From Adiantum capillus-veneris (Eukaryota > Streptophyta > Polypodiopsida > Polypodiales > Pteridaceae), in NCBI GenBank assembly GCA_014529385.2, contig CM043952.1:60652119-60716118 (forward strand): 64,000 nucleotides of DNA, written 5' to 3'. Below are positions 48,040-60,275 of this stretch, in pieces; the stretch's first letter is position 1; every line of letters starts with the position of its first letter. The notes under the pieces are model-generated. The model was not told the DNA's origin, searched no databases, and saw only the letters and a list, made by a program, of their open reading frames with translations. The position numbers and the translations under genes are program-made.

Positions 48040-48643
48040 CACGATATACGTGGTTCACCCAATGTGGGCTACGTCCACGGGAAAGCAGCCACTCAATGGC
48101 TTTAGCACTTCAAAAGAAGAAGTAGTTTACAAAGGGATTAAACCCTTGATAGAGCTCGCGCCTTGCTTCACTCTCACCACCTCACACTCACCTTGTTGCA
48201 TCAACTTCACACTATGAAATGTGTGTAGAAATGGCCTCCTTTTATAGGCCAAAAGGGCTGACCTCTCTTATGAGAGACACCCATGTGTGGCCGCCCTTGA
48301 GAAGACAAGTCCGCTTTTGAATTCGGCCACCGGCCATTGACTTCGGCCACCGGCAATTGACTTCCGACCACCGGCCATCAGCCATTGACTACCGGCCACC
48401 GGCCAACCGACCGGTTGTTTTCTGACCACTTTTCGGCCGCCGTCCGGCCATAATATTCCGGCGAAAAGGAATATTTCGGCCATAATATTATAAAGTTGCC
48501 CCTGATTCTTGTCCGTGAAAATTTTGGTTTCCGGTGAGTGATTTTCCTTCACGCACGATGGCTTCTCCTCATAATGGGGGCCTTACAAATGTGCGCTTTT
48601 ACCACAGAAAATTACAAGGGTAAATCAGGCTCCATACTTAACA
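47924..48643 (-). repeat. 3' LTR of copia B
   Basis: 720 bp. Compared with the 5' LTR it lacks about 60 bp between two copies of a CATGTGT(A/G)GCCGCCCTTG word, lacks one T near its left end (TGTAGG versus TGTTAGG) and has a shorter GA tract. Confidence 0.94.
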
Positions 48644-48655
48644 ATCTCCCACTTG
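48644..48655 (-). promoter_or_regulatory. polypurine tract of copia B
   Basis: The minus strand reads CAAGTGGGAGAT directly before the 3' LTR. Copy A has AAGTGGGAAAT there. Confidence 0.75.
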
Positions 48656-48703
48656 GAGACTGATCTCCAAACCAAACCTGTGACTACTTTCCATTCTGGC
48701 TTC

Positions 48704-51700
48704 TTATCCTTGAATGCCGATTGAAGATGAGCAAAAGCTCACCTTCTCCTTGTTGACCACCTTTGTAAACATGTCTGCAGGATTTTCACTTGTATGCACC
48801 TTTCCTAGCTTTAGCTGTCCCTCTTCCAAAAGAGTGCGTATGAAGTGATATCTCACCTCAATGTGCTTTGTCCTTGAATGAAAGGCTGAGTTCTTCGCAA
48901 GATGGATAGTGCTTTGGCTATCAATGTACAAGACACAATTGTCTTGTTTGAATCCAAGCTCTTCTAAGAATCTGTGAAGCCACAGAATTTATTTGCTTGC
49001 CTCCGTCATTGCTACATACTCTGCTTCCGTGGTAGAAAGTGAAACCACTTTCTACAGCTTTGAAGCCCAGCTTACTGCCGTGCCTCCAACCGTGAACACA
49101 TAGCCAGTAGTGCTCCTTCAAGTATCTTTGTCACCTTCCATATCTGCATCAGCATACCCTTCTAGAAAAATATTAGTTCCTCCAAAATACAAAGCATTTG
49201 TTGTTGTCCCTTTTAGATACCTAAGTATCCACTTCACAACTTGCCAATGCTCTTTACCTGGGTTGTCCATGAACCTACTCACAACTCCCACTGCATGTGC
49301 AATGTCTGGCCTTGTCCAGACCATAGCATACATTAGAGAACCTACCGCTGCAGCATATGGAACTTTAGACATATAGGCTATCTCCTCTTGTGTCTTTGGA
49401 CACATATCCTTCGTTAGTTTAAAATGACCAGCCAAAGGTGTAGAAACTGGTTTTGCATTTTGCATTGCAAACCTTTCTAGTACCTTCTTGATGTAATCTT
49501 CTTGAGATAGCTTTATTGTCTTCTTCGTCCTGTCCCTTGATATTTTCATACCAAGTATCCTCTTTGCAGCACCTAAATCTTTCATTGAAAAAGATTTGGA
49601 CAGCTCCTCTTTTAGGTCTTTGATGTCCTGCATGTTAGCACTTGCAATCAACATGTCATCAACATACAACATTAGGATGATGAATTTCCCATCTCCCAAA
49701 TTCTCCGTGTAGACGCAGTGATCCGAGTTGCATCTTGTGAATCCATGATCCAACATCCATCGATCAAACTTCAAGTACCATTGTCTTGATGCTTGCTTTA
49801 AACCATACAAGCTCTTCTTTAATCTGCAAAACATTTTCTCCTTACCTTTTACTTCATACCCCTTTGGTTGAAGCATGTAGATTTCCTCCTCTGAGTCACT
49901 GTGAGGGAATGCCGTATTTACATCCATTTGCTCGAGATTTAGATCATGAGCAGCCTCAAGGCTTAAGACAAGCCTAATTGAGTTCATTTTTACAACAGGA
50001 GAAAATATTTCATTGAAGTCAATACCTTTCTTTTGAGAAAAACCTTTTACCACAAGCCTAGACTTGTACCTTTTCTTCCCACCTTCTTCTTCCTTCAGCT
50101 TGTACACCCATTTGTTTTGAAGTGCCTGCTTACCTTTAGGCAACTCAACCAACTCCCATGTTTGGTTGCGATGTAGTGAGTCCATCTCCACTTGCATGCT
50201 CTTCGTCCATTCTTCTTTGGATTCATGTTGCATAGCTTCTTCGTATGATTCTTGCTCTCCAGAATCTGAGATCAAGAGATGGTTGAAGGAAGGAACAAAC
50301 CTTTCTGGAGGTCTACTTGCTCTTGTAGATCTTCGGGGAATAGGTTGAGGCTCCTCATTTGGTTGACGTTGTTGCGCATTGTCACCGTTTGCAGTCCTTG
50401 AGTCTTCACCGTCCTCAAGCTCCATGTACTCATCACCTATTTCTTTTATTTGTTTTCTTTCCAAGTAATCTTTGTACATATTTTGTTCGTTAAAAATTAC
50501 ATCCCTACTCCTTAAGATTTTACCATCTTCAGGATTCCATAGGCGATACCCAAAGTCTCCTTCTCCATAGCCAATGAAGAAACACTTTTTGGACTTTGCA
50601 TCTAGCTTTGATCTTAGGCTTCTATCTATGTGCATGAAAGCCTCACACCCAAACACTTTGAGAAATGCATAATTCACCGGTTTACCTGTCCATGCCTCTT
50701 CTGGAACTCCCCCATCCAATGCCGTTGAGGGTGACCGATTGATTAAGTACACAGACGTACTTACAGCTTTTGCCCAAAGCTCAAGCGGTAGGCCTGCATG
50801 TAGGCGCATGCTTCGTGCTCGTTCCATGATTGTCCTGTTCATCCTTTCCAAAATCCCATTTTGTTGAGGTGTCCTTGGGGTTGTCCTTTGCCTCCGAATG
50901 CCATTGCTAGCACAAAAGCTTTCAAAAGCTTGGCTGCAATATTCGCCTCCATTGTCGGATCTGAGGCATTTAACCTTGGTACCTGTTTCATTCTCCACAA
51001 AGGCTTTCCACCTTTGAAATATGGAAAATACATCGGCTTTATTCTTCATGACATAAACCCATGTTTTTCTAGTCGCATCGTCTATGAATGTTACATAGTA
51101 CAATGAGCCACTAAGTGATGGTGTACTTGCAGGACCCTAAACATCAGAATGAACCAACTCAAGTATTTTTTCTTTCATTTCTTGATTTTTGAAATTTTAC
51201 CCTCTTTTGTTTACCATGAACACAATCTTCACAGAACTCTATGTCCACTTCTTTCAAACCTGGTAGAAGCTTCTTTGTTTGAAGGATTTGCATTCCTTTG
51301 GCACTCATATGCCCAAGTCGGTAGTGCCACACCGCACTGTCAACTTCTGTAGTTGCTGCACAAGCTGAAGGTTGCGTGCTAACAATACACAAGTAAAGTG
51401 TACCGACTTTTTCTCGCTTGGCAACCACCAAAGATCCCTTTGAGATCTTCCACCATTTGTTTCCGAATGCAATGTTGTGACCTTCATCGTCCAATTATCC
51501 TGTAGAGATCAAATTTTTGCGAAGAGAAGGAACATGCCTAACATCTTTAAGCTTCCATTCATTTCCGTTAGGAGTTTTGACAGAAACTGTACCTTTGTCG
51601 ACAATCTCACAAGATTCATCATCTCCCAAGTATACATACCCAAAATTACCTTTGGTGTAGTCTTGGAAATGTTGCTTGTGTGGTGTCGCATGGAATGAAG

Positions 51701-52517
51701 CCCTAGAATCTACTATCCAGGAATTAGACACATTGTCTAATGAGAGAATTAGAGCATCTTGCTCTACTTTACCTGCCACATTGGCCTCCGATGTTGGCTT
51801 GTTGTCTTGAGACTCTGTCTCCTTCTTCTTCTTGGACCAGCAATCCTTCTTGACGTGGCCCTTCTTGCCGCAGTTCCAACATTCAAGAACTGACTTTGTG
51901 CGTGACTTGCTCCGCCTTGAGCGATCACGACCTTTTTGGTTTTTGAACCTCTCCTTAGGCCTTCCTCTTGTTTCCACTGATAGTGCAACACTTGATGATT
52001 CTCCTGTGCTTCTCCTTCTCATTTCCTCGCTTAGGAGAACACCCACAACATCATCAAACTTAAGAGTATTTGTGCCAGAGATAGAATTGCTTACAGCCAT
52101 CACAAGGCTGTCCCAACTATCCGGTAGAGATGATAGTATAAGGAGAGCTCGCACTTCTTCATCGAAATTGATTTTCACTGATCGAAGTTGACTTATGTTT
52201 GTGTTAAAGTCATTTAGGTGTTCTGCAACTGAACCATTCTCTGCCATCTTTAGATTGAACAAGCGCTTCATTAGAAATACCTTATTGGATGCCGATGGTT
52301 TCTCGTAGAAGTCATCAAGTGACTTCATCAAGTCCTCCGTGGTCTTCATCTCCGAAACATTGAAGGCCACCATTGATGCCAAGCTTAACTGGATTGTTCC
52401 CAGTGCCTTTCGATCAAGGACAATCCATGCTTCATCTGCCATTGTTGCGGGCTTCTTCGCAAGACCGCCTAGTGGCAAATAGAGGTCCTTCTGGTAGAGA
52501 TAGTCTTCAATATGCAT
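48704..52517 (-). pseudogene. copia B gag-pol polyprotein, multiple nonsense codons
   Basis: Gag (from 52517) has a UBN2-type domain and a CCHC knuckle, CWNCGKKGHVKKDC. The protease motif reads WIVDSRASFHAT, with Arg (AGG, 51702-51704) where D-S-G needs Gly. A TAA at 51495-51497 follows. Pre-integrase (WHYRLGHMSAKGMQIL) comes next, then a frame change in an A-rich run near 51160 and TAG at 51137-51139 in a conserved DVWGP context. Integrase shows FIDDAT, RSDNGGEY and NGILERMNRT, so the DDE triad is present. RT has YVDD at 49655-49666. TGA at 49118-49120 (CGA in copy A), TAG at 49052-49054 (CAG in A) and a TAA break RNase H. Frames otherwise stay aligned. Confidence 0.93.
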
Positions 52518-52639
52518 CTTCCAATGTTGGTAGTTTTTCCCGTTGAACTTCTCAATCTTGAGCTTCCCTTACTCTGCCATAACTCCCACTCAATTCAAGG
52601 AATCCTTTCCTTGAGATAATTTAGCTACGAGCAAACCTT

Positions 52640-52651
52640 GCTCTGATACCA
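52640..52651 (-). promoter_or_regulatory. primer-binding site of copia B (initiator tRNA-Met)
   Basis: The minus strand reads TGGTATCAGAGC two bases inside the 5' LTR, the standard plant copia site complementary to initiator tRNA-Met. Confidence 0.95.
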
Positions 52652-52653
52652 GT

Positions 52654-52738
52654 TGTTAGGAAATAAGACGTAGCTAAATAGATTTTTGAGTAGATTACTT
52701 AATGGAGAGAGATAGATTTCACACACAAGAGATTATAG

Positions 52739-52805
<67 letters not shown>

Positions 52806-53462
52806 CATGATATACGTGGTTCACCCAATGTGGGCTACGTCCACGGGAAAGCAGCCACTCAATGGCTTTAGCACTTCAAAAGAAGAAGTAGTTTACAAAG
52901 GGATTAAACCCTTGATAGAGCTCGCGCCTTGCTTCACTCTCACCACCTCACACTCACCTTGTTGCATCAACTTCACACTATGAAATGTGTGTAGAAATGG
53001 CCTCCTTTTATAGGCCAAAAGGGTTGCCCTCTCTTATGAGAGACAGCCATGTGTAGCCGCCCTTGTGCGAATAAGTCCAAATCGGACCCTCCAATCCGCC
53101 CATGTGTGGCCGCCCTTGAGAAGACAAGGCCGCTTTTGAATTCGGCCATTGGCCATTGACTTCGGCCAGTGGCCAGTGGCCATCGGCCATTGACTTTCGA
53201 CCACCGGCCACCGGCCAACCGACCGGTTGTTTTTCGACCACTTTCCGGCCGCCGTTCGGCCATAATATTCCGGAGAAAAGGAATATTCCGGCAAAAAAAA
53301 GGCTCCCTCTAAAGTTGCCCCTAATTCTTGTCCGTGAAAATTTTGGTTTCCGGTGAGTGATTTTCCTTCACGCACGATGGCTTCTCCTCATAATGGGGGC
53401 CTTACAAATGTGCGCTTTTACCACAGAAAATTACAAGGGTAAATCAGGCTCCATACTTAACA
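52654..53462 (-). repeat. 5' LTR of copia B
   Basis: 809 bp, with the TG...CA ends shared with copy A. It holds a long GA tract (52744-52801 on the plus strand) and a TATA box (CTTTTATA on the plus strand near 53006-53013). Confidence 0.95.
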
Positions 53463-53467
53463 CACGC
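53463..53467 (+). repeat. target site duplication CACGC (right)
   Basis: Second copy of the 5-bp duplication made by copia B insertion. Confidence 0.93.
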
Positions 53468-53536
53468 CTTCTTGTAAAGAAGAAAAAAACTTTTGCAAGT
53501 TAAGCAGCGTGTCTTTCTAGCTCTCTCTCAGTAATC

Positions 53537-54324
53537 ATGGAAAGTGTAGCATTTCCAACATTTAAAGGAAAGAAGGGGGAGGATTTGGTAACAGACTTCC
53601 TAGATGACTTTGAAGTAGCATGTGTAGTGAGCAACAAAGATACGTATGAATACCGGGTTAGAATCTTTAAGCATCTCATGAAGCTAGAAGCTAGATCATG
53701 GTACAATGCACTTCCACAAGCAACCAAGGATGATTAGGAACCCTTAAAAACCGCTTTTAAGAGGCGCTTTGGGGGAGGTACTACTTCCGAAAAGTTGTGG
53801 GACAAGTTGAGAGACTTGAAGCAGGAGGGTCTTTTAGAATATGCCACCTATGAGTCCAATTTGTGGATTTGTGGGAACTGTGGGTTGAGTCACTGGCAAG
53901 GGGAGAAGCTGCACCCGATTTTCTAAAAAAAGATCGGTTCACGCATGGCTTATGGCCGCTTCTCAAGGAGAAGGTGAAAGGTAGATTCCTGGCTACGTAC
54001 GAGTTAGCCGTTGAAATTTCTCGCCTTAAGGACAAGAAGATGCGAATGAAAGCCAAAGAAACCGAGTCAACAGAAGCAGGAACATCGCATCGACTAGCAA
54101 CTACGACAACCACCATTCCACCACCACCACCGGCTCTTGGGGTAAGAGATGACCAACAAGATATGTTGGCCCATATTACTGACCAACTGCAGAATTTGTC
54201 TGTCCTCTTAATACAGCAAGGGAGGAGTCAAGAAAGAGATCAAGACCCTGGAAGAGCACGACAATAAAACAGGGAGTATCATTGCTACAACTGCGGAGAA
54301 GACGGTCACGGTATGTACTACTGT
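53537..54324 (+). pseudogene. gag of gypsy C
   Basis: From ATG 53537: MESVAFPTFKGKKGEDLVTD, then YRVRIFKHLMKLEARSWYNA, a typical gag capsid start. A TAG at about 53735 and a frame change near 53850 lead into FLKKDRFTHGLWPLLKEKVK and a Pro-rich linker. A TAA at 54265-54267 comes just before the CCHC knuckle CYNCGEDGHGMYYC (54283-54324). Gag would coat the element RNA. The upstream leader was displaced by copia B. Confidence 0.88.
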
Positions 54325-55704
54325 CCCAAACCACGACAAAACTATAATAGAGGAGGTAGGAGGAACCAATTGTCACCCCCTAGAGAAAGAACATCCCCAC
54401 CCCGAGCACCATCCCCACCAACACAAATTCTACAACCACCCCAGATACCACTACAAGCATCCATTCCACCTCTTCCACCAGCCCCACCACCTGATCGCCC
54501 TGTAAACATCATAAGGCTAGAAGAGAAAGGAAAAGCCGTAGTAGTGGATCCACCCAGAGCAAAGGAGAGGGACAAGGGTAAGGAGAAGGTAACCTTTTTA
54601 GAACCACTTGAAGCCATGACTGTGAAAAGAGCTAGGAGGGAGAAAGCTACACAATCAGATGATGAGAGAAGCATGGGAGGAGAAACTAGCAAGAGGCCAT
54701 CCAGGCCACGACGGAAATTGGGCATCACCGACTTCCAGCTAGGGGAAAGTTCTAAGCCCTATGATCTAACATTGGATGTGGCAAAGCAAGGACCGAAGAT
54801 TACATGGCCACAGCTGCTACATCTTGCACCTAAAGTAAGGAGACAATGGTCCAAAATGGTAAGTACAAGACGCTCCAAAACAAAGGTAGCCGGAGCAATT
54901 TCGGGATGCAACATGGATGACATCCTTCCAATTGTCGACGTAAACATAAAAGGAAAGAGGGTTGGAAACACCTACATTGATGGAGGTGCACAAATCTGTG
55001 TAATGGGCGAAGCTATGATGCTTCGATTAGGGCTCGAGGTTGACAGGCCTTCTCCATGCAAGGCAAAGATGGCAAACAACGCAAAAGTAAAGTGTGTGGG
55101 TGTGGTAAGTGCCGTGAAAATAAAAGCTTTCAACACTGAGGTAGAGGTAGATGTTTTTGTAATGCCTACTAAGGGGGAGGGCTATCCACTAATTTTGGGA
55201 AGGCCATGGTTGATGGCCATGAAGGCAAAACAGGACTGGGGTACTGGTCTTCTACGCATGACCGGTAAGAAAGGGGAGACAATCTACTACGACATGAGGA
55301 TTGGCAAGCAAAAGCAAATGAATCTGGAAACATCGGCAGATGAAACCACTAGCGAATCTTCCAGTTCTGAGGAGGAGACCACATCCACCGACGAAAGTGA
55401 CAGTTCCATTGACGTGATGGGTATCATTATGAAGGATCCACAAAGGGTAAGCACAACTAGTGATCCATCACCAAAAGGGCAACCCAATGAAGAGGAGAGC
55501 AAATCACCTGGCCTAGGAGGAAGTAGGTTGAAGGGTATGTTGTCTACGGAATTAACACTTGAGGAGAAAGATAGTTTTTTGCAAATGTTGATGGGATTTC
55601 CTAACCTATTCATTGACAACTATGAAAGAATCACACGCATTACAGTGGTGGAACATCATATTAAGCTGAAGGAAGGGGTAAAACCAGTTGTGCAAAAGCT
55701 ATGA
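54325..55704 (+). pseudogene. linker and aspartic protease of gypsy C
   Basis: A long Pro-rich and then basic linker (KRARREKATQ, KRPSRPRRKL) leads to the protease at about 54965: TYIDGGAQICVMGEAM, KCVGVVSAVKIKAF, YPLILGRPWLMAM. The active site has D-G-G-A as in element B. An acidic Ser/Glu-rich tail follows. This frame is in phase with the knuckle but ends at TGA 55702-55704, where a frame shift is needed to enter the RT. Confidence 0.87.
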
Positions 55705-57008
55705 CGACTGGGGGTCATACAAAAAAAGGCACTCTTGGCCGAGGTAAGGAAACGCTAGAGGCGGGATTCATATATCCTGTAGAAAACTCAGAATGGGTGT
55801 CACCCGTAGTGGTGACGCCTAAAAAGAATGGTAAGTGGAGGGTCTGTGTTGACTACAAACCACTAAATGCAGCTACAAAGAGAGACCACTTTCCTCTCCC
55901 TTTCTTGGATGAAATTTTGAATGAAGTAGCGGGTTTTGAATGCTATACCCTCTGTGATGGTTATTCTAGATACTTTCAAATACACATAGCCTTGGAAGAT
56001 CAGCTAAAAACCACCTTTATCACGCCATGGGGTTGTTTTGCATACAGGGTTATGCCATTTGGTCTCACAAATGCACCTGCCACATTCCAAAGATATGTCA
56101 CATATGTTTTTCAACCGTTCTTTGGAACATCCATAAGAATGTTCATTGATGATTTTTGTATATATAGCTCCCGTATTTCACATTTAGAAAAGGTAACTGA
56201 AGGTTTGGCCCGGTTGCAGAGCCTAGGCGGGCAATTAAATGTGGATAAATACCACATTGGGGAGAGTAAATTCATTCTACTAGGCCATGAAATTTCAGCA
56301 AAAGGTATCAACGCCGACCCAAGTAAGGTGTCCGCACTCATAGCCCTACCTTCACCAACGACCGCACGTCAACTGATCTCTTTTCTACAGAAGGTGAGGT
56401 ACTTAAGTAGATTCATACATCTACTATCACAACTTGTTCTACCACTGCAACAACTCACTCAAAGATCAACTTTCACTTGGGACGAGGAAAGAGAACATCA
56501 CTACAACAAGGTAAAGGAGGTCTTAGCCACTCTGCCAACTATCTCACCACCTAAGTGGGATGAAAAATTCTATGTCACCTCAAGTGTTGGTGATGATTCA
56601 TTGGGGGCTGTGCTACTCCAGAAGGATACGACAACATCTTTCATGAGGCCAATCTACTTCTCTAGTCGAATGATGACAGCAGGAGAGAAAGGTTTCACCC
56701 ATGTGGAACACTTAATCCTAGCTCTTAGATTTGCAACTACAAAGTTTAGGTCATATTTGCTGCCTAAGCAATTTGTGATTCTAACCACGGATGAAATATT
56801 TCCCTATGTTGTACAACACATGGATGTGTCTGCTAGGATTACTAAATGGCTAGTTCGTCTGCAAGAGTTTGACTACACGGTACAGGTAGAAAGCACGACA
56901 AGGGCAAGTTTGGGGGGACTCTTGACCTACCAAGTCTTTGAAGGGAAGGAGAAGAAATCTAAGGGAGGAGAAGCCCGATTACCTCCAGAACCACTGATGG
57001 TAGAATGA
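55701..57008 (+). pseudogene. reverse transcriptase and first RNase H of gypsy C
   Basis: An open frame of 435 codons. WVSPVVVTPKKNGKWRVCVD, CDGYSRYFQIHI, FITPWGCFAYRVMPFGLTNA and the catalytic FIDD at 56142-56153 are all present, then LLGHEISAKGINADPSKV. RNase H starts near VTSSVGDDSLGAVLLQK and ends LVRLQEFDYTVQVESTTRAS. It stops at TGA 57006-57008 where a Trp codon would fit before AHSLYFDG. Confidence 0.93.
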
Positions 57009-57323
57009 GCACACTCTCTCTACTTTGATGGAGCCTACAAGCGAGCGTCTGACAAAGCAGCTGTAGGCATAGTGGTCTTTGATGACAAAGGGACAAAGGT
57101 ATTTTCGTTGGGCCAATTGTTAGATTCACATTCTAACAATGAATCTGAGTATGCAGCACTAACCAAGGGTCTACAATGGTGCGTCTCGCAAGGTGTACAA
57201 CGCCTTAATGTATTTGGGGATGCTCTACTTCTGGTAAGGCAAGTAAATGGAGCATGGACATGCAAGAATCCTAGTTTAAGGACTCACTTCAGTGGTGTAA
57301 AAAAACCTTGTTGGGTAAGTTGA
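57009..57323 (+). pseudogene. second (archaeal-type) RNase H of gypsy C
   Basis: LYFDGAYKRASDKAAVGIVV contains the first Asp. NNESEYAALTKGL gives the Glu and RLNVFGDALLLVRQVNG the second Asp. This separate RNase H after the first is diagnostic of Tat/Ogre-type gypsy elements. The frame shifts near 57290 and continues HIPQGSKPRSRCPS-type remains towards the integrase. Confidence 0.82.
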
Positions 57324-57399
57324 AGAAGTTCAAATACACCATATCCCAAGGGCTCAAAACCAAGAAGCAGATGCCCTAGCAAGTGAAAGACTACAAGAA

Positions 57400-58791
57400 G
57401 TGGTGGTTGGAGCAATAAAGCTAAAGCTCCCTCTATTTCAAGGCAGTGATTCCTTGCCTGACATCATGCATTTTTTGGAAACAGGGGAATGCCCATCAGA
57501 TTTAACAAAGGGACAGAAGCAATGGCTGACGCGGAAGGCCACAAGGTATCGACTCATCAATGACGGTTTGTACTGTAAGGGTAAGGACCAAATACTCAGG
57601 AAGGTCCCTCTCTCTCAGGAAATCACGGGAGTAATTGCTAGCTGTCACAACGGGGTTTGTGGTGGTCACTTTGCCCTAGACATAACAAGTAGGAAAATCG
57701 TGCAAGCAGGCTTCATGTGGCCTAGCCTCAACCGTGATGTACACCACTGGTGCAAAACATGTAAGTTGTGTCAAAAGGCCGGCACTAGATCACTTATGCC
57801 TGAACCACAGACACCTATTCTCTCATATGGCCCATTTGAAAAATGGGGTATCGACGCCATTGGGCCATTACCTAGGGCCAACTCAAGAAAATTCTACATT
57901 ATCATGGGGGTCGACTACATGACTAGATGGGCACAGGCTACAACCACCACTAGAATCACAGCGGTAGAGGTAGCTAAATTTATCTACGAGCACATATGTT
58001 GTAGAATTGGCACACCTTTAGAGATCATCTCTGATAGAGGGCCAGGTTTCAGAGCAGACTTGGTAGGATAATTAATGCAGAAACTGGGCATTACAAGGAG
58101 GCACTCTTCACCATATTACCCTCAATGTAGTGGCCTAGTTGAAAAGGTAAATGGAATGGTTTCTAAAATTATTACCAAGCAGGTAAACAATCATCTTGGA
58201 GACTGGGATAAGTACCTACTACCAGCTTTATGGGCCTACAGAACTTCATTCCGTACATCCTTGGGATTCACACCGTATCATCTAGTATTTGGTAAGGAAG
58301 CAATCTTGCCCATTGAAGTGCAACTACAAAGTCTCAGAGTAATGGCAAGCCAACTTCAACAGCCCAACATGCATTTGAGAGATCACATCATCAACTTGGA
58401 AAGACTGCAGCTGGACAGAGAAGAAACAATAAATTATTATGTGGCATAAGCAGAGCATAGACGGCTTAGCTTTAACCAGCATATCCGGCAAAAAGAATTG
58501 AAGAAAGGAATATTGGTGCTCCGCTACGACAATCGCTTCGACACGCGCAAGGATAAGAAACTCCTACTCCGATGGGAAGGTCCTTTCATCGTCAGGAAAA
58601 AGTATTCCAATGGAAGCTACCAGCTTATGGAGGCTGATGGAAAACTTCATAAAACCAGGGTAAATGGTTGGCGACTTAAACCTTATTTTCTTCGATTTGA
58701 CCAGGCTCCACCTATTGACATTCCAGATGAGGACACACCATCAGCCGCTACCTCTGACGATAATGATCAAACAGATGAGCTAGAGACATGA
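57400..58791 (+). pseudogene. integrase of gypsy C
   Basis: Zinc-binding H...H...CKLCQK region (HNGVCGGHFALD, WCKTCKLC), then the DDE core: GIDAIGPLP, ISDRGPGFRA and VEKVNGMVSKI. The C-terminal part DKKLLLRWEGPFIVRKKYSN is the GPF/Y module that binds DNA. Two in-frame TAA codons (58069-58071 and 58447-58449) interrupt one otherwise continuous frame. CAA fits both. The protein would insert element DNA into chromosomes. Confidence 0.92.
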
Positions 58792-58803
58792 ATGCCTCTA
58801 GCC

Positions 58804-58819
58804 AAAAGGGGAGGGCTAA
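58804..58819 (+). promoter_or_regulatory. polypurine tract of gypsy C
   Basis: AAAAGGGGAGGGCTAA ends directly at the 3' LTR. Confidence 0.8.
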
Positions 58820-60208
58820 TGATGGGAGCTTTTCACAAGCCAAGACCCCATACCCCTCTTCTCTCATCCTCACCCCATGAAAACCCACTCTTAAGGAGGG
58901 AGTGATAAAAGGCATTGGAAAAAGTAAGAAAAAAATAAAGTGTGATTATGTAAATATATGAGAAAGGTAAAATAGGCCACCTCACGCTTGCGGGGAAGCC
59001 CATCCCCACCTTGCCTCCTTTTTCTTCACTGTTGCCCCGCCGTGTGTCCCTTTTCCTCTCCTCCACTCAAAAGGTCAACCCCCTCTCTCTTCCCCTTGTC
59101 CTTTCTCCTTTCTCTCTCCCCTCAAGCTACCCCACCTCTCACCAATAATGCATTCTAACTCACCAATAATGCACCCTAACTCACATGCAACTTATCCTAT
59201 CTTCCAAAATAATATACCCCACCCCCCCTTTCTCTCTCCTATCATATCCCATGACCCAAATACCCCCCTCTCTCTCTAAAGGGCGCCATGTCTCTTGTCT
59301 TGTAACTAAATAACCTCCCCCACACTCACACACACTCAGTTTCACTGAAAAAGGTGCCCACAGACCCATCCCCACCCGGTGGTTACCTGATTTTTCTTGT
59401 GTTCACACACATCTGCACACAGATTCACCTCTGAACACACTCCCCTCTCTCCCCTCTTGTAATTACTTTATTCTCCATGTCACCTCTCACTTTTTTTCAT
59501 CAACCCATCTCTCTCTCTCTCTCAGTCTCTCTCTCATGAGACTGCTGTTCTGGCACATATACACACAGCCAGACAAGTGGGGCCCATAGTCACATGGCCT
59601 ATGTAGATAATGATTTTTTCATTTCTAAATTATAGAATTTCTCCCCCCCTCCTCCCCTATATAAAGAGGGGTCACCATCACACTAAATACACACACAACA
59701 TCACCAAAGAGTACACTATGCACTGTGTGTGCCTAGTGCACACACACACACCCACACCATCACCATCACCGCAATCACCATGCTCGTCTTGAGCATGACC
59801 TCTACACCCTAGTGCACACACACACACCCACACCATCACCATCACCGCAATCACCATGCTCGTCTTGAGCATGACCTCTACACCCTTGGGCTATGGAAGA
59901 TGAAGGACAACTAAATGAAGGATGATGGCCATAACCCTCGTGCGAGTCTTCGCCACCAGCTCCCACCTATCAGCCATGTGCTCTACCACTCTCTCCCTTC
60001 TCTTTCCCCTACCCTATGCCCCCCCCCCCTTTCATCGCCTTATTCTCTAAATAAAGCTTGAGGTTTTGTGAGTATGTTTTCTTGCAATGTTTTGCCCATG
60101 TGAGGTTTGCGGAATCGCCACCTAGTCTTGTGTTTGGAGTGAGCTTATGTATGTGTGAAGGGTGTGCGGATTTTCCATCCTTCTGTGGTGCCTAAGTACT
60201 AAGCCGCT

Positions 60209-60275
<67 letters not shown>

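Larger units (their letters stand above)
47924..53462 (-). mobile_element. Ty1/copia LTR retrotransposon, full length (copy B)
   Basis: It is complete on the minus strand: 5' LTR 52654-53462, primer-binding site, gag-pol, purine tract, 3' LTR 47924-48643. It is flanked by CACGC on both sides. It lies inside the leader of gypsy C in opposite orientation. The coding region carries several stops and a frameshift, so it is no longer autonomous. Confidence 0.96.

Noticed and set aside
54342-54728. 128-codon minus-strand frame
   Set aside because: Shadow of the Pro-rich linker of gypsy C gag-pol.
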